Part shown: positions 11,038 through 20,491 of the stretch, piece by piece
How the letters are laid out: the number at the start of each line of letters is the position of its first letter
How positions within the stretch are numbered: position 1 is the first letter of the stretch
Assembly: GCA_036971475.1 (NCBI GenBank)
Contig: JBAIZL010000005.1
Location: 168,511,886-168,575,885, forward strand
DNA from: Prosapia bicincta
Lineage: Eukaryota > Arthropoda > Insecta > Hemiptera > Cercopidae
Direction of reading: 5' to 3'
DNA length: 64,000 nt
Translations under genes and position numbers: made by a program
Notes under the pieces: generated by a model
Databases searched by the model: none
What the model was told of the DNA's origin: nothing
The model's input: the letters and a program-made list of their open reading frames with translations, nothing else

Positions 11038-12249
11038 CTAGGGTGATTCATAAAATAAGGTTCCCTATGCTGCTAAGAATGAATGTGACGCGCTAGGAGA
11101 ATTCTGGTAACACACTCTTACTTATCAACTCCTCCTTTCTCTCTGTCCCCACCACTCCTACCTCACTACATTGCTCAGTGCCGGGCTACAGCCTTCGAAG
11201 ATGGAGATTTCTATTGCTGTTACCAGCTGCAAAATTCGTACTGTGATACGTTTTTTAATGCATCCTATTGGTATTTATCGTCAGTTAATCAAAGTGTATA
11301 GGGAAAAGTGTATATCTGTTCAACATGTTCGCAAATGGTGTAGAGAATTCAATAAAGGCTGCACGAAAATTTATGATGAAGACCGGAATAGAAAGCCTTC
11401 AGTTTCAGACGAAATTCTTGATAAAGTTGAAAGAATATTGCTTGAAGGTCGAAGAATCACCAATAACAAATTTGCTTTATGTACTTCTGAGACTTCTACA
11501 GAAAACCACAAACAGCAACGTGTCGAGTTTGCCCAGTAGTTTTTGCAACAATGTGAAGACAACAAAGAAGAATTCTTGGATTCCATAGTTACAGGCGATG
11601 AAACATGGGCATTTCACTTTACCCCCGAAACCAAGCAGGAATCACGTCAATGGTGTCACTCAACTTCACCGAAGCCGAAGAAGTTTAAACAAACGCAGTC
11701 TACTGGGAAAGTCATGGCAACCGTCTTTTGGGCAGGAAGGGCCTGCTAGTAATCGACTTTTTGCCTCATGAAACAACAGTTAACTATGACAGATATTGCA
11801 CCACATTAAGAAAACTGAGATGTGTGATCCAGAACCGCCGAAGAGGAAGATTGTCCAGTGGTGTGAGGCTTATCCATGACAACGCTCAACTTCATGCCTC
11901 ACATCAAACTCAAGAACTGTAGACAGTTATTGGCTGGACTGTTATACCCACCCTCCACAGTCCGGATCTAGCCCCTAGTGATTATCATTTATTCCCAAAA
12001 TTAAAGCAACTCTTGGGTGGCTTACGCTTCAGTACAGATGATGAAGTAAAGGAAGAAGTTACTTGATTTCTCAAAGGTTTGGCGGCAGAATTCTATAGCA
12101 TCGTTTTCAAAAGTGTTTGGTCAGAAACGGTGAATATGTGGAAAAATAGAGTAAGTTTTAAGCTCTAAAATGATGTATTACATTAAGAACAAAAATAAAG
12201 CTGTCTATGTTTAAAAATCATGGGAACCTTATTTTATGAATAACCCTCG
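11038..12249 (+). mobile_element. mariner element 1 with terminal inverted repeats and TA target duplication
   Basis: Terminal inverted repeats of about 28 bases (GGTGATTCATAAAATAAGGT on the left, its near reverse complement on the right) enclose a decayed mariner transposase. TA dinucleotides flank both ends (11,036-11,037 and 12,250-12,251), as expected for Tc1/mariner. Size, about 1.2 kb, is normal for mariner. Confidence 0.92.
11201..12170 (+). pseudogene. mariner transposase, inactivated
   Basis: The N-terminal paired helix-turn-helix region is readable (CKIRTVIRFLMHPIGIYRQL, HVRKWCREFNKG). After an internal deletion of the middle, the catalytic part follows: VTGDETWAFHF around 11,590 (first Asp), a later HDNAQLHASH around 11,876 (second Asp), and PDLAPSDYHLFPKLKQLLGG around 11,965 (third Asp). 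These are the D,D34D signatures of mariner transposases, which cut and paste DNA at TA. Stops and frameshifts (near 11,537, 11,740 and 12,063) break it. Confidence 0.9.
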
Positions 12250-12251
12250 TA

Positions 12252-13910
12252 TGTATGTAATGTGTTTGGTGCTAGTGTAATGGAGTTTCATTTTTATTGT
12301 AAGTTTTTAATGTCTTGAGTGTTCATTATATCAAGAGATGAAGTTTCTGTATGCTTGTTGTAAATAAAAGCTTAAGATAAAAAATTTGTGTCATACGAAT
12401 TATCTTTACCGAATTATGATATGGTTGAACTTTGTGTCAGGATACTAGATGACAAAAGTAGACTCAAAATGTCAATCTACTAAAAGTGTGGGACTCCTTA
12501 ACTATCTATTATAGAGACTCTCCTGTATACATGCTATAGTAAAGATTCCCACAAAGAGACAATTAATAGCAATATAAATCTAATAAATTATATTATGTTA
12601 TTAAAAAACTATAAGTGTTCTTCCCCAAGAGAGTTGACTAAAGGAGGAAAACCAACTGAAAATGTTGTTTTAAACCTGAAATAAGATTATAATAATCTGA
12701 AACTTATAAATGTTCTCATTTGTTTCAATAATTATTAACTATTCTTCATATAGATATACTAAAATGTATGACTTTTAATGTAACTCCTATTTATGTAACA
12801 CTATATTTTAAACAAAAGAAAATGTTTGATTGAACAACAAATTTTTCTTTACTCATTATCAAAATATAAAGCGATCATAGTTACTACTTTGAAATGTAAC
12901 AAACCCTATCTTAACAAAATACTACTTTGTAACAATATAATTGTATAGCAATAATATAACAGAGTGTGGTCATTCATTCGAATTATTTGAAAAAGGGATT
13001 ATGTGATATTACTTGATACAATGGTAGTCAACTTTGATTTTTTTTTGTCATATAAGTTACCCAAAAATTCATTAAAAAAAAGAACAAGTTATTTCAAGCA
13101 CTGTAAAACATAAATACTCCTCTTAAAATATGAATTATAACCTTGTTATAGAACAGACACAGAAAGTAAAGTACTAGAAAGTAAATGTTTCTTTCATAAT
13201 AATATAAAACAAATTTGTACATCATGAAATTGCTCTAAACAGTGGTCCATTCTTAAAGTATTGAGGATCTTTAGATACTTCATTAAATATCATCTTTCTA
13301 CTTTCATATTTCCTCATATTGTTTCGGTTCTAAATATACTCCAAATGGTATTTCTATCTTACTTTTTCAGTCTATCTGGCCCAGGGGACTTTTTTTTGAC
13401 AATGATCTAAAATTACAGCTTAAGTATTGGTGGGAACTGAATACATTTTTCCAAAACCATTAAGAATCTTCCAATCCCTACTCTTCTCCATAACGGACGA
13501 TACCATCATTAATAAGCTTTTTCTCCAGTCTGAACAAATATGATTTTGACAACAACACTCATGAAGGATACATTGACTTGAATATTTAGTTATATGTAAA
13601 TTATAATTAATATACATCTAAATATTTAGTTTGGATAAATTTGGTAAAAACCAGATTAATAACCAGTAATAATTTGAGAAATGATGACACTAAAAATTGG
13701 GTAATATTAAAAAAACACATATAACAATATACGTTTATTCAGAATAAATATGGAACAATGATGTCTTGACAATTCGAATTTTATAAAGTAAATGTTATTT
13801 CAGGAGAAAAGAATGAGTAAATGTTATTTATTTATGTACTCTTCAGGAGAGTACTAAGTGTGTAGCTTAATGTTCACACTTTCTTGAATGCTATTTTAAC
13901 GAAATCTTAT
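12252..13910. other. AT-rich non-coding stretch
   Basis: No gene, repeat or structured element recognised on either strand. Confidence 0.5.
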
Positions 13911-13911
13911 T

Positions 13912-14340
13912 GCTGTTCATGACGAGCTGGTTGTTAATTAATTATTACACTTTTCATATTATTTGTGACCAGACCTAATGTTAACTAAGGGTTGTTAAAT
14001 TGTTAACTTACACTTGGAGGGAACATTTTAGTCTTACGACTTCTTCAGTCTCGTATTTTTGCCACTAGCATTGCTGCAGTTGTGCTTCTTTGGTACCATT
14101 TTTTGAAAGTTAGAAGTGATGTGATCAAAGAGTATGTGTGATGAACAAACACGGCACAGATCACATCACTTGTAACTTTAAAATAATGGTACGAAAGAAG
14201 CACAGCTGCAGCAATCCTAGGGTCTGAAATACGGGGCTGAATAAGTCGTAACACGAAAACGTTTCCTCCAAGTGCTAGTTAACAATTTACCAATCTTTAG
14301 TTAACAAAAAGTCTGGTCGCAAGTAATATCAAAAGTAAAA
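13912..14340. repeat. fold-back repeat with hammerhead-like cores in both arms
   Basis: Inverted arms run from TTCATGACGAGCTGGTTGTT near 13,917 through GTGCTTCTTTGGTACCATTT near 14,080, and back from about 14,160 to 14,340. Each arm carries a related motif: CTGAAGAAGTCGTAAGAC then TAAAATG (minus, 14,017-14,048), and CTGAATAAGTCGTAACAC then GAAAACGTTTCC (plus, 14,237-14,266). The layout resembles a decayed hammerhead core with a GTAA-capped stem II. A partial copy of the family is at 43,870-44,040. Confidence 0.75.
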
Positions 14341-14584
14341 TAAGCTATTTTAACATTATGACATTTGAAAAACTCAATGTTTATTTAAGTACTAATGATA
14401 ATCGACCTCATGATTACATTTAGTTTTGTTTATAAAGTGGGTAATATTTTACCAAATGATAGTCTACTTCAATTTCTCTCCTTTTAAATTATACTACTTA
14501 ACCCTGCGGTACTTATGTGGGCTACAATTGCAGCCCAGCCATTTTGTTTGTTTAGTTTGGTGGGGGTGGCAGAATATATATATA

Positions 14585-14805
14585 TACTGATATGTATTCC
14601 TTCACAGATGGAAGAATATGAGGAATAGTTATTATCTGGAATACATCCGTTCATTCTGCAGTTCCGACATTTCGCTAGTTGAAGAGCAAGTCAACTTTTG
14701 TTGGGTTCACCTCATCAATGCTAGATGTGATTCTAGCGAAATGTTGGAACTGCGATTTTATGCACTTCAGAATGAACGAAAGTACTCTAGATAATAACTA
14801 TTCAT
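14585..14805. repeat. fold-back repeat flanked by TA repeats (copy B of the 7971 family)
   Basis: Diverged copy of 7971-8190, again with inverted outer parts (AATAGTTATTATCTGGAATA and TCTAGATAATAACTATTCAT) and CTAGCGAAATGTTGGAAC inside, and again bordered by TATATA on both sides. Confidence 0.8.
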
Positions 14806-14832
14806 TATGTGTGTATGTATATATATATATTT

Positions 14833-15037
14833 TTTAAAACAACACAGGCTATTCAAATACAAGAATATTTATTATTTTATATCCAAAGCTTTTCGTTGGC
14901 AAACAGTACCAACATCATCAGGAATGAAAATCCTGAAAATTTTCATTCCTGATGATGTTGGTACTGTTTGCCAACAAAAAGCTTTGGATATAAAATAATA
15001 AATATTCTTGTATTTGAATAACCTGTGTTGTTTTAAA
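14833..15037. repeat. near-perfect palindrome, about 100-bp arms
   Basis: From TTTAAAACAACACAGGCTAT to ATAACCTGTGTTGTTTTAAA the sequence is its own reverse complement, apart from a few mismatches, with the centre near 14,938. Both arms carry the string that, on one strand, reads CTGATGATGTTGGTACTGTT then TGCCAAC. It is followed by GAAA in the left arm (minus strand) and by AAAA in the right arm (plus strand). A decayed relative lies at 56,816-56,870. It appears to be two inverted copies of a retroelement end. Confidence 0.85.
14881..14926 (-). ncRNA. hammerhead-like motif, palindrome left arm
   Basis: Minus strand: CTGATGA (14,915-14,921); a stem II hairpin with arms GTTGG and CCAAC (14,895-14,913); GAAA (14,891-14,894); self-complementary AAGCTT for stem III (14,886-14,891); T at the cleavage position; then GGAT, which can pair with ATTC upstream of the core through one G-U pair. 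All core elements are present in order. Stem I is short and the cleavage base U is not the usual C or A, so it may be slow or inactive. Confidence 0.5.
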
Positions 15038-15062
15038 TTATTAAACAAGAAAACGCATTTTA

Positions 15063-15065
<3 letters not shown>

Positions 15066-15126
<61 letters not shown>
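15066..15126. repeat. (TA)n microsatellite
   Basis: About 60 bases of TA repeats, ending in ACACACA. Confidence 0.95.
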
Positions 15127-15134
<8 letters not shown>

Positions 15135-15523
15135 AAGTGTGGTTGCATGTACAGAACTATGTTTGTAGAGTGAGGTTATGTTTGCAACAACATATTTAAG
15201 CTGTATTTATATTTCACCAATACTAAATTGACTTTTTCTTGTTTAAAACTTATTCTTAACATATTTTTAAAAGAAAAAAAATTAAAGATGACTATAGTAT
15301 GTTATAGTATAGTTATGTTTCTAATATTATCATTTATGACAAGTTTTAAACAATATTTTCCAAGATTTAACATCCCCTATTACTTCTTCAGGAAGTATTT
15401 TGAAACAACAAACTTATAGTTTATGAAGTTTAAACTAGCAGAAAAAAGTTGGCTACCATTTGGTTAACTGTTGGTTACAATGAATTACTAAATGTATTTC
15501 CAAAATATAATTATGCTTCTATG
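15127..15523. other. non-coding spacer at BEL insertion site
   Basis: AT-rich with no recognised gene; the BEL/Pao target duplication GTAAT is at 15,524-15,528. Confidence 0.5.
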
Positions 15524-15528
15524 GTAAT

Positions 15529-16344
15529 TGTTTAATCCGCAGATTAAAAAGGTTAGAATTAAAACCACGAGGTGCGGTAAGCCCTATTGTTAACAAGGTT
15601 ACTCTGGATTGCGTAATTTACGTTAATATTTAACATAGCAAGCTTAAGCACTGTTCTAAGCAAAATAGAGTCATTTAACACTAAAAACGCAACGACACTG
15701 AATTTAATACAAATAAATTATAAATTGTTCATATTCCTTAACTACGCACTTACCATAGGTAAGAAGTGATGCGACGTTGGAATCGAGGTGAAGTCTCCAC
15801 AGTACTGTGGTCGTCTCAGGCAGCGTAGAATTCTTGAAGGCGATCACGCAACTAAAAAACTCAATTGAAATATGAGTAAACGTAAAAGTTAAGCTTACAA
15901 AGCACTTAGTTTATTGCCGCGAGTACACGCACTAAGATTGCGCAACCGGCGAAATCGGGCGACACTTTTACTAACACGGCGAAAATATACAGTTAAAATG
16001 CTCATTAAAATGTTCATTAAAAGTTCATTAACGTGGTCCGCACCTTAAGCACAATTAACGAACGAAAGCGGTACTTTAAATTGTCTGAAACAAAAGCCAT
16101 GCGGAATAGGCTACGAGGTTTAACGTAGGACTGCACTATTCGAGGGTCAGAACGATTCTACTTTGTGTTGAAGCGGAAATTAACGTAGAAAATAAGAAGG
16201 GAGTGGGGGTGCATAGAGTTCATCCAAGAAAATCAATAGTTTTCGGATATCGATTAGCGGGTCAGAGATCACGTGACCAATACGTCACGGTACAGCTGTT
16301 AGGTAGGTCAAAGCAAATTGAAACTTCGAGCGCTAACTCGAACA
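15529..16344 (-). repeat. 3' LTR of BEL/Pao element
   Basis: 816 bases, essentially identical to the other LTR, beginning TG and ending CA on each strand. Inside its right edge the minus strand shows the G-rich run GGTGGGCGGTA, a plausible polypurine tract for plus-strand priming. Confidence 0.96.
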
Positions 16345-16519
16345 TACCGCCCACCAAAACGAATGTTTTTAATCCGCCAGGTGGGTGGGGGGCGAAGAAC
16401 CAAAAAGCACCGGGACCCGAGGGTGCCGAAGAAGAAAGTGGTAGGGAAAACGAAGACAACCAAAAGAAACAACAGGGGCAAGAGCGCCGAAGAAAGAGGC
16501 TGTATAAAAACGGTGAAAA

Positions 16520-18562
16520 CTAAGGATGATGCGGAAAGCCGACGAGCTTGTTGACTGGTCGTCTCAGCTGTCCGTGAGCGGTCTGGATTGTGGCTACTCT
16601 AGAGACGTGGTCCTGTCCAGGATGCAGACTGATGATCCTTCCCATAGGCCAATGAAGGGGGCTTGAGTGTTCTCCAGTTATGAAGACGAGTTGATTTTCC
16701 TTGAGTGGCGTCGAGTCCTTATTCCACTTGTGTCGTTGAATCTGAGTGTGTAGATACTGAGTGGACCAAATTTTCCAAAAGCGGTTGGACATCTGTTGGA
16801 GCATAGACCATCGAGATTTAAGCGGAGGCTCAGTATAACATTCTTCGGGAAGTGACAGTAGTGGACGGCCAATCAGAAAGTGTCCAGGAGTGAGAAAGGA
16901 CGCTCCTTCACTGGGGTCTGGCGAAACTTCGAAAATAGGACGACTGTTCAAAATGGCTTCTATCCGGATGAACAGAGTAGATAGCTCTTCAGCGGTGAGG
17001 GTGGTGTTGCCTACAGTGCGTCGCAATAACAACTTGGCGGATTTGACAGCGGCTTCCCAAAGTCCTCCAAAATGAGGGGCAGCCGGAGGGTTGAAATGCC
17101 AACTGATGCGTTGGTCAGCTAGCTTGCGTTCAATAAGTGAGCTAGAGCGGTCCAGAAACTTGTAGACATCGTTAAGTCGGTTAGCAGCGCCAGTAAAATT
17201 CGTGCCGTTATCGGAATAAATTTCTGAAGGTAAACCTCGTCTAGCGGTGAAGCGGTGTAATGCGGCGAGGAAGGCATCAGTAGATAAGTCGGTCACCAAT
17301 TCCAAATGAACTGCTTTAGTAGTCATACATACAAATAAGCAGAGGTAAGCTTTCAATAGCTTGGAGGTGCGCAAATGGTTGGCCTTTGTGTCAAAAGGTC
17401 CAGCGAAATCTACTCCGACTCTATAGAAAGGTGGAGACGGCGTAACTCTTGATGAGGGCAAAGGTGCCATCATGGGCTGGCGTGGTTTAGTTTGCATGCG
17501 GAAACATCGAATGCACGCATGGATGCGTTGGCGAAGTAATGATCGCAGAGCTATGACCCAAAATTCACTGTTGATCAAGGCTTGAGTGGTACGCGGTCCG
17601 GCATGCAAGGCCAGCTTGTGATAATGGTCACAGATGAGGTCAACGTAATGATGGCACTTTGGTAACAGAAGCGGGTGTTTAGAATCGTAACTAAGAGACG
17701 AATGATCAAGTCTACCGCCCACCCTGAGTAGACCATGGGCGTCGATAAATGGTGTTAGGCTACGTAAATGGTCGTTGACGCGTTTACCAGTTTGAAGCTT
17801 TTGCAGAGCTTCACTGAAGACAGAGGTTTGTACCAGTTTAACGCATACAGCTTTTGCGTTATCCAACTCCTGTACTGACAGCGGTCGTAGCGTAGGTTTA
17901 ACTGAGGCTGCTTTGGCCTTATAGCGTGTGTTGTGATGATGGCCGATCGCCAGGCTCTTGTTGCGACAGTGGTCGATGAATCGTAATACGTACGCGAAGA
18001 CATGATGAAGAGTAGTTAAGCTCGAATGCTGTTCAATGATTTCCATAAGACGGTTGGGCTCTTGCACAGCGGTACAATTAACCTTAGCCTCAACCTTTGT
18101 TTCCGTCTGATCCGGGTTAGTGCCTTTAGGCCTAGACAGATTCCAAGTAGTAGGACAATGTAATAACCAAGGAGGTCCATGCCACCAAAGCGGGTGTGTG
18201 GCAAGTTGATCAGGCAAACAACCGCGAGACGCAACGTCTGCGGGGTTATCAAGAGTCGAGACATGAAACCAATGATCCATGGAGGTGATTGACACAATCT
18301 CAGCGATGCGGTTAGCTACGAAAGTTTTCAATTGATGAGGCGGGGTCTGAATCCAATGAAGTACTATCTCAGAATCAGTAAAGAAGAGAGTGTTAGCGAT
18401 TGGAATGAAATTAAGAGCTGGTTGAATTGATTTGTATAACTTAGCTAGCAGTAGTGCGCCGCAAAGTTCCAAACGAGGTATGGTAAGTAATTTAACAGGG
18501 GCTACCTTACTTTTAGCTTTCAACAGGCTGACGTTGACGGACCCATTAAGCTCAGACCTCAA
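16520..18562 (-). CDS. pol: BEL/Pao Pol, second part: RNase H, integrase, C-terminal domain
   Basis: It continues RNase H (FTDSEIVLHWIQTPP around 18,380). The integrase follows: a zinc-binding H-H-C-C region ending HACIRCFRMQ around 17,510, then the catalytic triad in VGVDFAGPF (about 17,415), YSDNGTNF (about 17,215) and GGLWEAAVKSAK (about 17,065). The last 180 residues form the C-terminal domain usual in BEL/Pao Pol (SRWSMLQQMSNRFWKIWSTQ), ending at 16,520. Integrase inserts the DNA copy. There is no internal frameshift; the only breaks are the stops before this segment and between gag and pol. A stop-free start codon of its own is not expected. Confidence 0.93.
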   Translation of the reverse strand: MRSELNGSVNVSLLKAKSKVAPVKLLTIPRLELCGALLLAKLYKSIQPALNFIPIANTLFFTDSEIVLHWIQTPPHQLKTFVANRIAEIVSITSMDHWFHVSTLDNPADVASRGCLPDQLATHPLWWHGPPWLLHCPTTWNLSRPKGTNPDQTETKVEAKVNCTAVQEPNRLMEIIEQHSSLTTLHHVFAYVLRFIDHCRNKSLAIGHHHNTRYKAKAASVKPTLRPLSVQELDNAKAVCVKLVQTSVFSEALQKLQTGKRVNDHLRSLTPFIDAHGLLRVGGRLDHSSLSYDSKHPLLLPKCHHYVDLICDHYHKLALHAGPRTTQALINSEFWVIALRSLLRQRIHACIRCFRMQTKPRQPMMAPLPSSRVTPSPPFYRVGVDFAGPFDTKANHLRTSKLLKAYLCLFVCMTTKAVHLELVTDLSTDAFLAALHRFTARRGLPSEIYSDNGTNFTGAANRLNDVYKFLDRSSSLIERKLADQRISWHFNPPAAPHFGGLWEAAVKSAKLLLRRTVGNTTLTAEELSTLFIRIEAILNSRPIFEVSPDPSEGASFLTPGHFLIGRPLLSLPEECYTEPPLKSRWSMLQQMSNRFWKIWSTQYLHTQIQRHKWNKDSTPLKENQLVFITGEHSSPLHWPMGRIISLHPGQDHVSRVATIQTAHGQLRRPVNKLVGFPHHP

Positions 18563-20491
18563 TTAGATAGAAGCAGCATAGCCTGCTTCGGAACCATCAC
18601 AAAACCCAACGATGCGATGACTAGCTGATCGCGTGCCTACATGGCGAGGAATCTGAATATCGGACAAACAAGCGAAATGGACAATGAAGCTGTCCCATTG
18701 ATCGAGTAGAGGGGTTGGCAGAGGCTGGTCCCAGTCCAGTTTCTCCAACCACAAGCGTTTAAGAAAAGCCTTAATCCAAAAGGTAATAGGCGTTAAGAAG
18801 CCAAGCGGGTCAAAAGTGCGAGCGACGTAGGATAAGATGGTGCGTTTGGTAGGCACTAGCGTGAAAGTTTGAGTTTGATATGAGAACGAGTCTGACGAGG
18901 GGTTCCATTGCAAACCCAATATTTTAATTGCAGCGGATTCGTCCTGAAACAACAGCGGATTTTCCAAGTGAGAGGAAGGTAGCGTTGCGAGTAGCGAGGG
19001 TTCATTCGACGACCATTTTCTGAGTTCCAGGCCGGCGCGAGCGAAAATGTCAATAAGTTCTTGTATTAACGTCTTAGCGGCCTCAGGCGTGTCGGCTCCA
19101 GCGACGACGTCATCTACGTAGGTCTGATGAAGGATTGCTTCGGAGGCTGTAGGATAGAGGGTTCCTTCATCCTTTACTAGTTGTTCCAGCGTTCGCAGAG
19201 CTAAGTAAGCGGAAGGAGTTAGGCCATAGGTGACCGTAGCAAGTTCATACTCGATTAACGGTGATTGAGGTGAAGCACGGTAAAGTATGTGTTGGTAAGA
19301 ACGATCCTCAGGTCGGACCAAAATTTGACGGTACATCATCTTGATGTCGGTGCAGACAGCGTAGGTATATAAGCGGAAAGATATGATTAAATTAGCCAAG
19401 TCCTTTTGCAGTTTAGGACCGGATAACATTTGCTGATTCAGAGTGTTTGCGTGGCAATCGGGTGACGACGCGTTGAATACCACTCTAAGCTTAGTAGTAG
19501 AGCTGGTGGTCTTAAATACGCAATGGTGCGGAATAAGATAGTCAGAAGCCTTGAGGGCAGGGTACATGTGCCCTAGAGCGATATACTCGGCCATAAACTG
19601 GTGATATTGTATGGCTACCTCAGGCTGGCGGCTTAAACGTCTTTCTAACGCATGATAACTCGCAAGAACAGTGTTACGGTTAGACTTAAGCGAGATAGCT
19701 TCCGGCTTAAATGGGAGTGCTACGATGTATCTTCCCGTTGCGTCGCGATCAGTGGTGGTTGCGAACAGTTCTTCACACAGTTGATCTTCAGGGCTGAGGT
19801 GATTTGCTGGTGCGACTTCCTCAACTTCCCAAAAGCGTCTAATGTTGTCATCGATTGACTTCAGAGTAGTGATGAATACACGTGGCTGCTGAGGCATGCT
19901 ATAAGGTATGGAACCCATGATGACCCAACCTAACCTGGTGTTGAGTGCCGAGGGTTGTCCGTGGATAATATTACAAGGTCCGTTCACAAGTATCTGTGTG
20001 AAAATGTCAGCACCTAGAATGATGTCAACACCGGACGGGGTGTCGAACTGAGGGTCAGCCAGCGGTAAGTGCTGATATTGAGCGCGTATGCAAGGCGCCA
20101 AAGCGGTAGATGGAAGCGGGTCAGTAATGCGGGGAAGCACAGCGGCTTCTGCGGTCAGCATGACACCTGGGTCATGTCTCGAGAAAATAAGCAAAGTGAC
20201 GTACTCATGAATGCGGGTTGTCTTGGCTGCGACACCAATCAAAGAAAGATTTGATTTCCGAGCGGGTAAATTCAACAGAGTGCTCGCATGTTTAGTTATG
20301 ACAGAGATTTGACTGCCTGGATCTATAAGTGCTCTAAATGGAAGCGGTCGGCCAAATTGGTCCTGAATGATGACCTGTGCGGTGCCTAACAGGGCGAGAG
20401 AAGCTTCAATATTACAAGAAAGAGCATGCGGTAGCGATTGAGTAACGAGGTCGGGTCTGGCTGTTGAACGAGGGTGTCGCGGTGAAACTAG
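18563..20491 (-). CDS. pol: BEL/Pao Pol, first part: protease, reverse transcriptase, RNase H start
   Basis: In frame with gag just after the TGA. An aspartic protease motif LIDPGSQIS lies near 20,323 (DPGS where many families have DTGS or DSGS). Reverse transcriptase follows: LRVVFNASSP around 19,480, TDIKMMYRQILV around 19,340, and the catalytic YVDD at 19,109-19,120. RNase H begins near 18,600 with VGFCDGSEAGYAAS. The frame is cut by TAA at 18,563-18,565, after which the same frame continues without shift. These enzymes process Gag-Pol and copy the RNA to DNA. Apart from the two stops, the frame is open for nearly 6 kb. Confidence 0.93.
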   Translation of the reverse strand, partial: LVSPRHPRSTARPDLVTQSLPHALSCNIEASLALLGTAQVIIQDQFGRPLPFRALIDPGSQISVITKHASTLLNLPARKSNLSLIGVAAKTTRIHEYVTLLIFSRHDPGVMLTAEAAVLPRITDPLPSTALAPCIRAQYQHLPLADPQFDTPSGVDIILGADIFTQILVNGPCNIIHGQPSALNTRLGWVIMGSIPYSMPQQPRVFITTLKSIDDNIRRFWEVEEVAPANHLSPEDQLCEELFATTTDRDATGRYIVALPFKPEAISLKSNRNTVLASYHALERRLSRQPEVAIQYHQFMAEYIALGHMYPALKASDYLIPHHCVFKTTSSTTKLRVVFNASSPDCHANTLNQQMLSGPKLQKDLANLIISFRLYTYAVCTDIKMMYRQILVRPEDRSYQHILYRASPQSPLIEYELATVTYGLTPSAYLALRTLEQLVKDEGTLYPTASEAILHQTYVDDVVAGADTPEAAKTLIQELIDIFARAGLELRKWSSNEPSLLATLPSSHLENPLLFQDESAAIKILGLQWNPSSDSFSYQTQTFTLVPTKRTILSYVARTFDPLGFLTPITFWIKAFLKRLWLEKLDWDQPLPTPLLDQWDSFIVHFACLSDIQIPRHVGTRSASHRIVGFCDGSEAGYAASI

